Shown here in pieces: positions 44,062 through 54,452 of a stretch of DNA of 64,000 nt. The DNA comes from Geomicrobium sp. JCM 19038 (GTDB lineage Bacteria; Bacillota; Bacilli; Bacillales; Marinococcaceae): assembly GCF_000698125.1 (NCBI RefSeq), contig NZ_BAXA01000002.1, forward strand, positions 62,001 through 126,000, read 5' to 3'. The notes under the pieces were generated by a model. It had not been told where the DNA came from. It saw only the letters and a list, made by a program, of their open reading frames with translations, and did no database searches. Numbering within the stretch: position 1 is the stretch's first letter; every line of letters begins with the position of its first letter. Both the position numbers and the translations under genes were made by a program.

Positions 44062-44844
44062 ATGATTACGCTAGAAAACGTTAGTTTCAAACGAGATAAA
44101 GTCATTTTAGATTCGATTAATTGGCAAGTAGCACGGGGAGAACATTGGGCAATTCTCGGAATGAATGGGGCTGGAAAAACAGCGCTATTAAACATTATAT
44201 GTGGATATCAATTTCCATCTAGTGGTGAAGTTTATTTATTTGGAAAGCAGTTCGGTCAGTACCCTTGGCAAGAGCTTCGAAAAAGAATCGGGCTCGTCAG
44301 CTTTTCGTTTTCAGAAAAGATGCATGATCAACTCCAAAATTACGGCATTGAAGTCGTGTTAAGTGGGCTGCATGCAAGCATTGGCTTACATACATATCCA
44401 AGCGAACGTCAAATGCATAAAGCTAATAAAATCTTAAGTGATTTAGGGATCGATTACCTTGAACGGCAGCCGTATGAGCAAATGTCACAAGGAGAGAAAC
44501 AGCGCGTTTTAATCGGACGAGCGCTCATGGCAGAACCAGAAATACTCATGCTCGATGAACCGTGCAATGGACTGGATTTCTTTTCAAAAGCGCAGCTGCT
44601 TGAGAACGTAAAGAAATTAGCAGAAGAGCAAAAAACTACGATTCTCTACATTACACATCAAGTTGACGAGATCCTACCCGCATTCAAATCGACCCTTTTA
44701 TTGCGAGAGGGGAGGGTGTTTAGAGCAGGGAAAACAGAACAACTGCTAACATCTGAACAGCTCTCTGAGTTTTGTCGTCATCCGGTAACTATTCAAAAAG
44801 AGAACGAGCAATATCAATTAAAAATCGATGAATATACCAAATAG
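44062..44844 (+). CDS. Stand-alone ABC transporter ATPase (YlmA-like)
   Basis: ATP-binding cassette of 260 residues: Walker A GMNGAGKTA, signature MSQGEKQR, Walker B ILMLDEPCNGLD and switch histidine in YITHQVDE. The sequence resembles B. subtilis YlmA and other lone ATPases of the iron/phosphonate-like branch. No permease or binding protein gene is near, so its partner is elsewhere or it has a non-transport role. Start ATG 44062 with AAAGGAGTG. Confidence 0.85.
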   Translation: MITLENVSFKRDKVILDSINWQVARGEHWAILGMNGAGKTALLNIICGYQFPSSGEVYLFGKQFGQYPWQELRKRIGLVSFSFSEKMHDQLQNYGIEVVLSGLHASIGLHTYPSERQMHKANKILSDLGIDYLERQPYEQMSQGEKQRVLIGRALMAEPEILMLDEPCNGLDFFSKAQLLENVKKLAEEQKTTILYITHQVDEILPAFKSTLLLREGRVFRAGKTEQLLTSEQLSEFCRHPVTIQKENEQYQLKIDEYTK

Positions 44845-44925
44845 AACCAAAAAGAACTCTAAAATAAATAGTTAATCAATATCTAAGAATCCTTTCCGGA
44901 TCCAAAGGAGGGTGAGGTGCAATTT

Positions 44926-45836
44926 ATGAGCAATGAGCTTAAGGGAAAGACGGTCATTGTAACAGGTGGGAGCAGTGGTCTTGGCTTAGAAACTGCGCGT
45001 ACACTTGCAAAAGAGCAACAAGCAAACGTAATTATTGCCGTTCGAAATGTCGACAAAGGGAAAAAAGTAGTTAGACAGCTCCAAGAGGATAAACGTACCA
45101 ATCCGATCGATGTCATGCATCTGAACCTTGCAAGCCTCAAAAGTGTAAAAGAGTTTGCGGAAGCATTTCAAAAAAAGTACGAGTCACTAAGTCTTCTAAT
45201 CAATAATGCCGGTGTGATGATGCCACCTCATAAGTTAACCGAAGATCGGTTTGAACTGCAATTTGGTGTGAACCATCTAGGGCATTTTGCACTGACTGGG
45301 CAGTTGTTGCCAATGCTAAAAACGAGCCACATGCAAGGGTCGTAACGGTTAGTAGTCTTGCAGCACACAAAAAAACGATGTTTTTTGAGGATCTTCAAGG
45401 AGCGAAGCATTATCGTCCGTTTCAATATTATCGCCAGAGTAAGTATGCTAATTTACTATTTGCACTCCGCTTGCAGAAGTTATTTGAAGATAACAATTGG
45501 GCCGTTAAGAGTGTTGCTTGCCACCCCGGGATTACGAAGTCAAATTTATTGTCACGGGGAGAGGAGCGTTCAGCCAAAGGGCTTATCTATTTGATGCAAG
45601 AGCGTTTTGCACAATCAACGCAAAGGGGAGCAAAATCAATTTTGTTTGCGGCATTACATCCGTCGATTCATGGTGGAGAATATGTCGGTCCTCACTCAAA
45701 ACGACGACGAATCGGGGATCCGTTTATTGATTCGATTGGAGACGAGTTATATGACGAGGCAAGTGCAATACGTTTGTTTGAGGTTTCTGAGCATTTGACG
45801 GGTGTTTTCTATCCAAAATCGAAATCTAACGCTTAG
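44926..45836 (+). pseudogene. Short-chain dehydrogenase, frameshifted (probable sequence error)
   Basis: NAD(P)-dependent oxidoreductase of the retinol-dehydrogenase-like SDR branch. The cofactor motif TGGSSGLGLETA, NNAGVMMPP and NHLGHFALT lie in the first frame. VVTVSSLAAH and the catalytic YYRQSKYAN (Tyr, Lys) lie in the second. One base is missing near CC 45327-45328; restoring it joins LKTS to ARVVTVSS. The restored length is about 303. ATG 44926 follows AAAGGAGGGTGAGG. Substrate unknown. Confidence 0.88.
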
Positions 45837-45855
45837 CATAAGAGCTAAGCGTTAG
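45826..45855. terminator. Convergent hairpin between SDR and amidohydrolase genes
   Basis: A perfect 12-base stem (CTAACGCTTAGC / GCTAAGCGTTAG) with a six-base loop includes the SDR stop. Neither side has a strong T run, so termination may be partial. Confidence 0.6.
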
Positions 45856-45861
45856 GAAAGT

Positions 45862-47028
45862 TTAGTCATTTAAAAATTGTCGTACCGCTTCGACTTGAAT
45901 GGCAGCACCAATGGCTAGAGCAGCTTCATCAACATCAAAACGATTCGTATGCCCGCCATGAATAATTCCACGAGTATCATTGCGAACACCTAGACGATAG
46001 AAGGCACCTGGTACTTCTGCTGCGAAAAAGGCAAAGTCTTCAACGCCTAAACTTGGTTTCTCAATCTTCTGTAGATAATCGTTTCCGAGGAGTGTTGTGA
46101 CCGATTTTTTGACGTGGTCAATCATCGTGTCATCGTTAATAAGCGCACGATAGCCTGGTTCATGATTAATCGTTGCGCTGGCTCCAAATCCTTTTGCAAC
46201 GTGCTCAACGGTCTCTTTAATGCGAGAGACGACATAGTCACGTGTTTCTGGAAGTAGCGTTCGTAACGTCCCTTCAAACGTAACCGAGTCCGCGATCACA
46301 TTTCGGGCGTTCCCTCCTTGAATCATTCCAAATGATAGTACAGCGCTATCACGAGCATCAACATTGCGGCTTACGATCGTTTGAAGAGCAGTAATGACAT
46401 AACTTGCAACGACAATCGCATCAACACTTGAAGAAGGGTAAGCTGCATGTGAACTATTACCGTGAATGGTGATATAAAAAGCATCGGAGGCGGCGTTCAT
46501 TTGTCCGTAGCGCACACCGACGTTGCCGACTGGAATCTCTGGTGCTACGTGCAAACCAAAAATGCCGTCTACGTTTTCGAGTGCACCTTCTTCAATCATC
46601 GGTAATGCCCCACCTACGGTTTCTTCTGCTGGTTGGAATAACAGTTTAATCGTACCATTTAAGTGGTTGCGCTCATCTTGTAATAACTTTGCTGCCCCAA
46701 GTTGGACGGTCATATGTGCATCATGACCGCATGCATGCATGACCCCATCGTTTTTTGAGCGATAAGGAACATCATTTTGTTCGTGAATCGGTAAGGCATC
46801 CATGTCTGCGCGAAGTGCAACAACGGGATGTTCCTTTGCTCCTTGAATGGTGGCAACCACTCCTGTATTAAAAATTCCTTTTTCATATGGAATGGCAAGT
46901 TCATCTAAGTAATGACAAATGCGGTCCATCGTTCGAAACTCTTGTGTACTTAATTCGGGATGTTCATGAAAATCCCGTCGAATCGCAGTGAGCCAAGGAA
47001 GCAACTCGTTTGCTCGTTTTAACGTCAT
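45862..47028 (-). CDS. M20-family amidohydrolase
   Basis: Metal-dependent amidohydrolase of the M20D type (hippurate hydrolase, N-acyl amino-acid or N-acetyl-diaminopimelate deacylase). Signatures: RRDFHEHPELSTQE, ALRADMDALPI, HACGHDAHM, FQPAEETVGGA and the C-terminal GGHTN. The 388 residues are the usual length. It overlaps the upstream S66 peptidase by four bases (ATGA), so the two are co-translated. A role in recycling wall peptides is possible; the exact substrate cannot be told. Confidence 0.9.
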   Translation of the reverse strand: MTLKRANELLPWLTAIRRDFHEHPELSTQEFRTMDRICHYLDELAIPYEKGIFNTGVVATIQGAKEHPVVALRADMDALPIHEQNDVPYRSKNDGVMHACGHDAHMTVQLGAAKLLQDERNHLNGTIKLLFQPAEETVGGALPMIEEGALENVDGIFGLHVAPEIPVGNVGVRYGQMNAASDAFYITIHGNSSHAAYPSSSVDAIVVASYVITALQTIVSRNVDARDSAVLSFGMIQGGNARNVIADSVTFEGTLRTLLPETRDYVVSRIKETVEHVAKGFGASATINHEPGYRALINDDTMIDHVKKSVTTLLGNDYLQKIEKPSLGVEDFAFFAAEVPGAFYRLGVRNDTRGIIHGGHTNRFDVDEAALAIGAAIQVEAVRQFLND

Positions 47029-47966
47029 GAAGGAAGCACCACCTGTTCTAAAACATAAATGTGTTGAGCTGTTGCATCGATTCTTACTCGGGATCCGAGT
47101 GGGAGAGTCAATTGAAGTCGGCTATGGCCAGCTTGTAAATTAGAAAGCATCGGTTTCTTATACGGTGTAAGAATACGTGTAAGAACGTCATCGACGGTAT
47201 CTCCATCTTTGTAATCTTCAGACTCACAACCTTCCCACGTTCCGATTAGAAAGCCACTCACATCGTGCAGTTTCCCTGATAAATGCAATTGCGTTAACAT
47301 TCGGTCAATCGCATACGGTTCTTCACCAACGTCTTCAAGAAATAAGATCTTTCCTCGTAAATCCAATTCATATGGCGTCCCAATTAAGCTCGTTAAAACC
47401 GATAAGTTTCCACCTACTAATTCACCTTCTGCAATCCCAGGCATCATCGTTGTTAATGGTAAATTCTCTGGGTTCATAATCCTCCCAGGATACGTTTCAG
47501 CTTTAAGTGAAGCTAGGAGATGATTAACGGATGATTGTGGTGCCTTAAGTAGATCAGAAGTTGCCATTGGTGAATGGAAGGTGATCATTTTCGCTTTTTG
47601 CCAAAGGGCGATATGCAAAGCAGTTACATCGCTATATCCTAAGAACGGTTTGTGATGCCTAGCAATTAAATCAAAGTCTAAATAGGGAAGGAGCGATGCA
47701 CTTCCGTATCCACCACGTAATGAAAGGATTGCATCAACATCAGGGTCGACGAATAGTGTGTGCAACTCTTCAACTCGCTCTTCAATTGACCCAGCTAAAT
47801 AGCCAGGGTATTCACGAAAAGGACGAGCTGTCGTGACATTAAACCCTAAATTTTGCAAAAGCGCAGTTGCTTTGTTGAAACTTTCTTGCTTCGTGGGACC
47901 TGATGGACTAATCAAACCGATCGTACTCCCCTGTAAAACGGAGAATGGTTTGCGTTTTTTCTTCAT
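47025..47966 (-). CDS. Peptidase S66 (LD-carboxypeptidase / MccF family)
   Basis: Serine peptidase of family S66 that cleaves L,D-bonds in murein peptides or related adducts. Catalytic Ser is in FLGYSDVTALH, Glu in LEDVGEEPYAIDR and His in LQAGHSRLQL. GLISPSGPTK opens the domain, and SLRGGYGSASLLPYLD precedes the serine. The 313 residues fit the family. First gene of a two-gene operon with the M20 amidohydrolase; divergent from the next gene. Confidence 0.9.
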   Translation of the reverse strand: MKKKRKPFSVLQGSTIGLISPSGPTKQESFNKATALLQNLGFNVTTARPFREYPGYLAGSIEERVEELHTLFVDPDVDAILSLRGGYGSASLLPYLDFDLIARHHKPFLGYSDVTALHIALWQKAKMITFHSPMATSDLLKAPQSSVNHLLASLKAETYPGRIMNPENLPLTTMMPGIAEGELVGGNLSVLTSLIGTPYELDLRGKILFLEDVGEEPYAIDRMLTQLHLSGKLHDVSGFLIGTWEGCESEDYKDGDTVDDVLTRILTPYKKPMLSNLQAGHSRLQLTLPLGSRVRIDATAQHIYVLEQVVLPS

Positions 47967-48050
47967 AAAAACACACCTTTATTGTAAGAGTAAAAATCGG
48001 ACATGCAGGGAATGGTAACTATGAAATGAAACCATAGGAGGTTACTGCGG

Positions 48051-48473
48051 ATGTCAAATCACGAACAATTAAAAGATCATGTGATCGAGGTGCTAAAAGA
48101 AAATCGAATTGGCGTACTTTCTACGATGAAGGATGATCGTCCATACGCTCGTTATATGACCTTTTATCATGATGGATTAATGCTCTATACACCTACAGGC
48201 AGACATACGCATAAAGTCGAGGACATTGAAGAAAACGCCCATGTTCATATTTTACTCGGTTATGACGAAAAAAACGACAGCTTTGTTGAAATTGAAGCGA
48301 CCGCTACGATTGTAACGGACGCCACAGAAAAACAAAAAGCATGGTCAGAAAAAGTAGCAGAAAAGTACTCAGGTCCTGAAGATGAGGAATTTGTAGTTCT
48401 TGCCTTAAAACCGAGCGTGATCCGCTACAAAAATGACGAAGAGTTTGACACACCTCAAGAACTTCGACTTTAG
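48051..48473 (+). CDS. Pyridoxamine-5'-phosphate-oxidase-like flavin-binding protein (general stress protein 26 type)
   Basis: A 140-residue split-barrel protein related to general stress protein 26 (YdaG-like), probably binding FMN or a related cofactor. Conserved features: NRIGVLSTMKDDRPYARYMTFYHDGLMLYTPTGR, then VHILLGY and VIRYKNDEEFDTP. The enzymatic role is unknown. AGGAGGTTAC precedes ATG 48051. Confidence 0.88.
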   Translation: MSNHEQLKDHVIEVLKENRIGVLSTMKDDRPYARYMTFYHDGLMLYTPTGRHTHKVEDIEENAHVHILLGYDEKNDSFVEIEATATIVTDATEKQKAWSEKVAEKYSGPEDEEFVVLALKPSVIRYKNDEEFDTPQELRL

Positions 48474-48483
48474 TAATTAGAAT

Positions 48484-48515
48484 AAAAAGATGCTGTCTAA
48501 TGGCAGCATCTTTTT
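48484..48515. terminator. Bidirectional terminator before the phospholipase D-type gene
   Basis: The stem AAAAAGATGCTG / CAGCATCTTTTT lies between two convergent stops and has T runs both ways. Confidence 0.9.
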
Positions 48516-48517
48516 AT

Positions 48518-49720
48518 TTAGAGAAATTCAGAAATCATAACGGCAATCTTAGTTTTAATTTTGTTTAAAACACTACGGTTTTTGACGTCTTCAAGGGTTA
48601 GAGGGACAGCCCCTGCAATATCTTTTCGAAGTGTCTTTGCGATCGTTTGCACAAAAGATCCACCAGGAACAACAAGGTCAAGCTCATCGTTTAAATGAAA
48701 GCTACGTTTATCAAAATTTGCAGAACCAATTTGGGCTTCTTTTCCATCAATGACAATCGCTTTTCCGTGATAAAACCCGTCTGTGTAACGATAGAATTTG
48801 CAACCTGCTTCCATTAGAGAAGGCAAGTAAGCATAGGCTGCTGATTTCACGAACGGATGGTCCTCAATATCTGGAATGAGTATTTTAACCGAAATACCTT
48901 TACGTGCTTTGCTCATAAGCGTATGGTGCAAGACTTTGCTTGGGATAAAATAAGGGGTAACAATGGTAATGGAATGTTCAGCACGATTAAACCATTCATT
49001 TAATTTGTCGATTACCCCTTTGCCTTCCGAATAAAAAAGCTGGAAGACCTCCTTCCCTACTTTGTCACTAGGTGTTGTTGTGAGATTTGGTTTAGGTGCT
49101 CTCGCTCCTTCCCAGTCGTCTAAAAATCGTTGTTGAATGTCATCTAAAATGGTTCCTTCGATGCGAATGTGTAAATCGCGCCAGAACCCATATTTCGGAT
49201 TTTTGCCAATGTATTCATCGCCCACATTAAAGCCACCTATATAAGCTGTTCGTTGGTCAATCACCGCAATTTTGCGGTGGTAACGTCGATTCGCATTATA
49301 AAACCAATGTGGGAATTTAGGTGAATGTGTGTAGGCGAAAACAACACCAGACTGTTCGACTCTTGTTTTAACTTGCTTTGTAATCGCACTTCCTAATCGA
49401 TCAACGAGAATGAGGACTTGCACACCGTCTCTTGCTTTACGTTCACAAAGTGCGAGCAGTTGTTCACCGATCCGACCTTCCTTCCAAATAAAAAACGACA
49501 AATGAACATGGTCGTGAGCAGTTTCAATATCTCGGAATAATGTATTAAAAAAAACTTGTCCATCATCAATCAATTCGGCTTTTCCATTGCGTTTCGAAGT
49601 AATCACGGCATCTGTAGCTTGTGCTTGATGTTTGGAGCGACCGCCACGAAAATCGAGGACGACCAAGATGACGAATAAGATGAAAAGGAAAAAAATAGAA
49701 AAGAAAATCGTTAAAGCCAT
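48518..49720 (-). CDS. Cardiolipin synthase-like phospholipase D protein (YwjE-like)
   Basis: Membrane-anchored protein with two HKD motifs of the phospholipase D superfamily: HRKIAVIDQRTAYIGGFN and HGKAIVIDGKEAQIGSANFD. These join phosphatidylglycerol molecules in cardiolipin synthases. One N-terminal helix (TIFFSIFFLFILFVILVVL) is seen, not two. ATG 49720 gives 400 residues and has AAAGGAGTGACTGAT upstream. The gene lies beside fadF, as B. subtilis ywjE lies beside ywjF. Confidence 0.9.
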   Translation of the reverse strand: MALTIFFSIFFLFILFVILVVLDFRGGRSKHQAQATDAVITSKRNGKAELIDDGQVFFNTLFRDIETAHDHVHLSFFIWKEGRIGEQLLALCERKARDGVQVLILVDRLGSAITKQVKTRVEQSGVVFAYTHSPKFPHWFYNANRRYHRKIAVIDQRTAYIGGFNVGDEYIGKNPKYGFWRDLHIRIEGTILDDIQQRFLDDWEGARAPKPNLTTTPSDKVGKEVFQLFYSEGKGVIDKLNEWFNRAEHSITIVTPYFIPSKVLHHTLMSKARKGISVKILIPDIEDHPFVKSAAYAYLPSLMEAGCKFYRYTDGFYHGKAIVIDGKEAQIGSANFDKRSFHLNDELDLVVPGGSFVQTIAKTLRKDIAGAVPLTLEDVKNRSVLNKIKTKIAVMISEFL

Positions 49721-49784
49721 ATCAGTCACTCCTTTTACTGTTACTTTGCCCGAAGTGAGTGGAATCATGAATGAAATTTACAAA

Positions 49785-49817
49785 TGAATAGTCATTCAGT
49801 CGCTTTTTTGTTATACT
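49785..49817 (+). promoter_or_regulatory. Promoter with FadR-like operator for fadF
   Basis: TGAATAGTCATTCA (49785-49798) keeps both half-sites of the Bacillus FadR operator, shortened at the left. It covers a -35 (TAGTCA, 49789-49794) that stands 17 bases before TATACT (49812-49817). The start is 50 bases before fadF. Confidence 0.6.
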
Positions 49818-49869
49818 AATTGTTAATAGTAGAAAGAAAATTCATAGGTTTTGGAAAGGAGAGTCATTC

Positions 49870-51974
49870 GTGGAGGTCTTTCACTGGATTCATGTAATCG
49901 CTTTCTTGTTAGTGACAGCGTATGCCGTATTTTTATTCGCAAAATTAGTAACAACGCGAATCGGTTTTATTAAGCTTGGGCAAGAAGCAAAGTTTATTCT
50001 TACGTCAAAAGAAAGACGCGATGCAGTACTTACGAATGTTTTTGGGCAAAAGAAATTACTGAAAGATAAGAAGAGTGGTATCATTCATGTAATTTTCTTT
50101 TACGGATTTCTAATTGTTCAATTTAGTGCAATTGATGTGATTTGGAAAGGGTTAAATCCGGGAAGTCATCTTCCGTTAGGACCGCTTTACCCGTGGTTTA
50201 CACTTTCGCAAGAACTCGTTGTAGTTATGATTTTATTCGGGGTTGTTTGGGCGTTTTACCGTCGTTATATTGAGAAGATTGTGAGATTGAAGCGCAATTG
50301 GAAAGCAGGCCTTGTACTCATCTTCTTGTCAGGCGTTATGGTCTTTAAGTTGATGACTAAAGGGATGGATCAAATTGTACAAGGGTACGCAAGCTGGTCT
50401 GTATTTGAACCTGCATCCTCCGCTATTGCTCAAGGGATGGCATTTGTAGGTCCAGATGTCGCAACTGCACTGTTCTACGTATTCTGGTGGTTGCACTTAC
50501 TCTTCTTGCTTTCGTTCTTAGTGTACGTTCCACAATCGAAGCATGCTCACTTAATTGCAGGACCTGCAAATGTATGGCTTGGACCAACGAAGCCTACAGG
50601 CAAGCTCGAGTCGATCGATTTCGAAGATGAAAGCAAAGAAGTATTCGGTAAAGGAAAGATTGAAGATTTCGATCAAAAGCAACTTCTTGATTTATACGCC
50701 TGTGTAGAGTGCGGTCGTTGTACGAATATGTGTCCGGCAACAGGAAGCGGGAAGATGCTTTCGCCAATGGACCTTCTATTAAAGATGCGCGATCACCTTA
50801 CAGAAAAAGGTGCAGCTGTTACTTCACAAAGCCCTTGGCTACCGGCTTATGCATTTAGCGGTGCAACTGCAAACCAGCTTGCAGCTAAAGGTAGTGAGGA
50901 AGCTGCAGCGAGTTATGATGTGAACTTGATTGGTGATGTCATTACAGAAGAAGAGCTTTGGGCTTGTACGACGTGCCGTAATTGTGAGGATCAATGTCCA
51001 GTTATGAACGAACACGTCGACAAAATCATCGACATGCGTCGTTACCTTGTTTTAACTGAAGGGAAAATGAACCCAGATGCTCAACGTGCGATGACGAACA
51101 TTGAGCGACAAGGTAATCCGTGGGGATTAACCGGAAAGAACGTGAAAACTGGCGTGATAGTCGTGAAGATATCGATGCACCGACAGTGAAAGAAATGAAG
51201 AAGCGCGATGAAGAGTTCGAATACTTGTTCTTTGTCGGAAGTATGGGTTCATACGATAAGAGAAGTCAGAAGATCGCTGCATCGTTTGCGAAGTTAATGA
51301 ATGAAGCTGACGTGAAGTTCGCAATTTTAGGGAACAAAGAAAAGAACTCTGGAGATACACCACGTCGAATTGGGAATGAATTTTTATTCCAAGAGCTTGC
51401 AACAGCGAATATCGCTGAGTTCCAAAAGAATGACGTGAAGAAAATCGTCACGATCGACCCGCATGCTTATAATATTTTCAAAAACGAGTATGGGGAATTC
51501 GGGCTTGAAGACGTCGAAGTGTATCACCATACAGAGTTACTCATGGACTTAGTGAAAGACGGGAGACTTAATCCAAGTCATGAATTAGATGAAACGATTA
51601 CGTACCATGACTCCTGTTATTTAGGACGTTATAACGGAGTTTATGATCCACCACGCGAAATTCTACGTGCGATTCCAGGACTTAAAGTTGTAGAAATGGA
51701 TCGCAACCGTGAAGACGGTATGTGTTGTGGAGCCGGTGGCGGTATGATGTGGATGGAAGAAGAAGCTGGGCAACGAGTTAACGTCTCACGTACGGAGCAA
51801 GCACTTGCTGTGGATCCAACGATGATTGGTAGTGCTTGTCCGTATTGCTTAACGATGCTAAGTGACGGTACGAAAGACAAAGAAGTCGAAGAATCCGTTG
51901 AAACATTAGATATCGTTGAAATTCTAGAACGTTCAGTTATTGGCGTGAAACAAAACGAAACTGTATCTGCATAA
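49870..51974 (+). pseudogene. fadF: FadF-type iron-sulfur oxidoreductase, frameshifted (probable sequence error)
   Basis: Membrane iron-sulfur protein taking electrons from acyl-CoA dehydrogenases through ETF. The N-terminal part is a membrane cytochrome-like region (about 250 residues, nitrate-reductase-gamma type). Two 4Fe-4S motifs follow (CVECGRCTNMCP; CTTCRNCEDQCP), then two CCG domains (YHDSCYLGRYNGVYDPP; MCCGAGGGMMWME). The frame breaks at GGGG 51122-51125; one added G restores NPWGINRKERENWRD. The restored length is about 700, as for B. subtilis FadF (YwjF). GTG 49870 follows AAAGGAGAG. Confidence 0.92.
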
Positions 51975-52034
51975 CTTGTTCATCCCGAACGGCTTTGGCT
52001 GTTCGGGAATCCTTAGGATAAGAGGGTGAGTAAG

Positions 52035-53225
52035 TTGAAAAAGTCGTTCATTATGGAAGGTGCAAGAACACCGTTTGGTCGCATGGGCGGGGCGTTACAC
52101 ACGATGAGTGCAATGGAACTTGGCGGCAGTGCGATGGCAGAAGCATTGCGTCGAAGTGAGCTTCGTGCAGATGAAGTTGATGAAGTGATTGTCGGCCATG
52201 TATTACAAGGCGGACAAGGTCAACTCACATCAAGGCAAGCAGCTAGAGTTGCACTCATTCCATGGGAAGTGAAGACAGAGACGATTAACAAAGTATGTGC
52301 CTCTGGCATGAGAAGCATTACACTTGCTGACCAAATTATTCGAAGCGGTGATGGCTCTAAAATCGTGGCCGCTGGAATGGAATCGATGAGTCAAGCGCCT
52401 CATTTTACAAAGAGTGTACGTTTTGGTCAGAAGATGGGCGACATATCGCTCATTGATAGTATGGTTCATGATGGACTTACGTGTTCTTTTGAAAGCGTTC
52501 ACATGGGTGTGTATGGAAACGAAAGTGCTACGAAATTTGGGATTGGTAGAGAAGAACAAGATCGATTTGCGTATGAATCTCACAAGCGTGCGAAGAACGC
52601 GCAAGAAGCAGGCAAGTTTGCGGAGGAAATTGTAAAGGTCACTGTGAAATCAAGACGTGGCGATGTTGTTGTGAAAGAAGATGAAGCCATCCGTCATGAC
52701 ATTCAGCTTGAAGCATTAGAGAAGCTTTCACCTGTCTTTGGAAAAGACGGAACGATTACAGCAGGTAATGCTCCTGGTGTTAATGATGGAGCGAGTGCTG
52801 TTGTGGTAATGGATGAGGCGTCCGTTAAAGCAAGTGGGAAGAAGCCTTTAGCTGAGATTATTGGACATACAGCAATTGCTGTTGAAACAGAACGTTTCCC
52901 AGAAACTCCAGGTTTAATCATTGAGAAGTTATGCGAGAAAACTGGCATCAACGTAGAGCAAGTCGATTTGTTTGAATTAAATGAAGCTTTTTCGATGGTC
53001 GCTCTTGTTGGTAAGCAACTTGGTGGAATTCCAGAAGATAAACTCAATGTAAACGGTGGGGCGGTTGCGCTTGGTCATCCAATTGGAGCGAGTGGGAATC
53101 GAATCGTATTAACCCTAGCTTATGAACTGCGAAGACGTGGTGGTGGCATTGGAATTGCTGCAATTTGTAGTGGAGGCGGTCAAGGTGACGCCATCATGAT
53201 CAAAGTTCCATCGTCGTCATACTAA
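52035..53225 (+). CDS. Acetyl-CoA acetyltransferase (thiolase)
   Basis: Thiolase that makes or splits acetoacetyl-CoA or longer 3-ketoacyl-CoA. Nucleophile cysteine in INKVCASGMRS, catalytic histidine in GGAVALGHPIGASG and second cysteine in IAAICSGGGQGD are intact. TTG 52035 is preferred (396 residues, MKKSFIMEGARTPFG) because AGAGGGTGAG lies before it; GTG 52026 is the alternative. It follows fadF by about 60 bases holding a short hairpin without T run, so it probably belongs to the same transcript. Confidence 0.93.
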   Translation: MKKSFIMEGARTPFGRMGGALHTMSAMELGGSAMAEALRRSELRADEVDEVIVGHVLQGGQGQLTSRQAARVALIPWEVKTETINKVCASGMRSITLADQIIRSGDGSKIVAAGMESMSQAPHFTKSVRFGQKMGDISLIDSMVHDGLTCSFESVHMGVYGNESATKFGIGREEQDRFAYESHKRAKNAQEAGKFAEEIVKVTVKSRRGDVVVKEDEAIRHDIQLEALEKLSPVFGKDGTITAGNAPGVNDGASAVVVMDEASVKASGKKPLAEIIGHTAIAVETERFPETPGLIIEKLCEKTGINVEQVDLFELNEAFSMVALVGKQLGGIPEDKLNVNGGAVALGHPIGASGNRIVLTLAYELRRRGGGIGIAAICSGGGQGDAIMIKVPSSSY

Positions 53226-53259
53226 CTGATATAAACGTTACCTTTCTTTGGAGCGAGAA

Positions 53260-53273
53260 TGAGCGATCGCTCA
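53260..53273. promoter_or_regulatory. Palindromic operator-like site before the acyl-CoA dehydrogenase operon
   Basis: TGAGCGATCGCTCA is a perfect 14-base palindrome, 29 bases before the first acyl-CoA dehydrogenase. It resembles binding sites of TetR-type regulators and may serve the TetR protein encoded at the end of this operon. Confidence 0.55.
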
Positions 53274-53301
53274 GAATTTTACGTATAAGGAGTGGCGCCG
53301 A

Positions 53302-54438
53302 GTGGATTTAAGAGTGAAAGAACAAGATGCTTTATTGAAACAAACGGTCCAACGATTTGTAGATCAAGAAGTGAGACGAGCGATTCCATCAATGGAAGAG
53401 AATCAATTTCCATTTGAATTGATTAAGAAAATGGGATCGCTCGGGTTAATGGGGATCCCTGTACCAGAGAAGCATGGTGGCGCTGGTATGGGAATGACCT
53501 CCTATATAACGGCTATTCACGAAATTTCTAAAGCGTCGCCATCGCTCGGTGTCATTCTTTCTGTACACACGTCAGTCGGTACACTGCCGATCGTTAAATT
53601 TGGGACGGATGATCAAAAGGAACGGTACGTTTCTGATCTTGCTCAAGGAAACAAAATTGGTGCATTTGCGTTAACCGAAGAAAGTTCAGGTTCTGACGCA
53701 GGTGCTTTAAAAATGAAAGCCGTTCGTGATGGTGACGATTACGTGCTATCGGGTTCGAAAATGTTCATTACGAATGCAGGAGCGGCTGAGGTATATGTTG
53801 TGTTTGCGTCAACTGCACCAGACCGAGGGAGTAGAGGGGTTACGGCATTTATCGTAGACCGTAATACACCAGGGCTCACTGTCGGAAAAAAAGAAGAGAA
53901 AATGGGAATGCACGGTACGAACACGAGCGAACTAATCTTTGATAGTGTTCGGATCTCAAAAGAAAACCGTCTAGGTGATGAAAACAAAGGATTGAATATT
54001 GCTTTAGCGAACTTAAATGCAGGTCGAATTGGGATTGCCGCACAGGCACTTGGGATCGCAGAAGGTGCGTTACAATTAGCGATTGAATATGCGAAAGGTC
54101 GAGAGCAATTTCAAAAGCCAATCCATCATTTTCAAGGGGTGTCGTTTAAATTAGCAGAACTGGCAGCGCAAGTTGAAGCGGCGAGGTGCCTCGTCTATCA
54201 TGCGGCGAATCGATATGAGAGTGGGCTTGATTGTAAGAAGGAAGTTTCGATTGCTAAACTGCTTGCATCCAAAGCTGCAGTAACGGTATCCACCGAAGCG
54301 CTACAACTGTTTGGGGGATATGGCTATATGAAAGAGTATGGCATTGAACGGTATTTCCGAGATGCAAAAGTTACTGAGATTTATGAAGGAACGAGCGAAA
54401 TTCAACGTATGGTTATTGCAAAACAATTGCTCAACTAG
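53302..54438 (+). CDS. Acyl-CoA dehydrogenase
   Basis: FAD enzyme for the first step of beta-oxidation or branched-chain acyl-CoA oxidation. Flavin-binding [18 protein letters not shown] and FITNAGAA, C-terminal [35 protein letters not shown] with the catalytic glutamate in IYEGT. GTG 53302 has AAGGAGTGG upstream. Chain-length preference cannot be told. It shares an operon with a second dehydrogenase and a TetR gene. Confidence 0.93.
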   Translation: MDLRVKEQDALLKQTVQRFVDQEVRRAIPSMEENQFPFELIKKMGSLGLMGIPVPEKHGGAGMGMTSYITAIHEISKASPSLGVILSVHTSVGTLPIVKFGTDDQKERYVSDLAQGNKIGAFALTEESSGSDAGALKMKAVRDGDDYVLSGSKMFITNAGAAEVYVVFASTAPDRGSRGVTAFIVDRNTPGLTVGKKEEKMGMHGTNTSELIFDSVRISKENRLGDENKGLNIALANLNAGRIGIAAQALGIAEGALQLAIEYAKGREQFQKPIHHFQGVSFKLAELAAQVEAARCLVYHAANRYESGLDCKKEVSIAKLLASKAAVTVSTEALQLFGGYGYMKEYGIERYFRDAKVTEIYEGTSEIQRMVIAKQLLN

Positions 54439-54452
54439 AGGGGGAGTCAACA

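Noticed and set aside
51980-52010. Terminator between fadF and the thiolase gene
   Set aside because: The CCCGAAC hairpin has no T run, so transcription probably continues.
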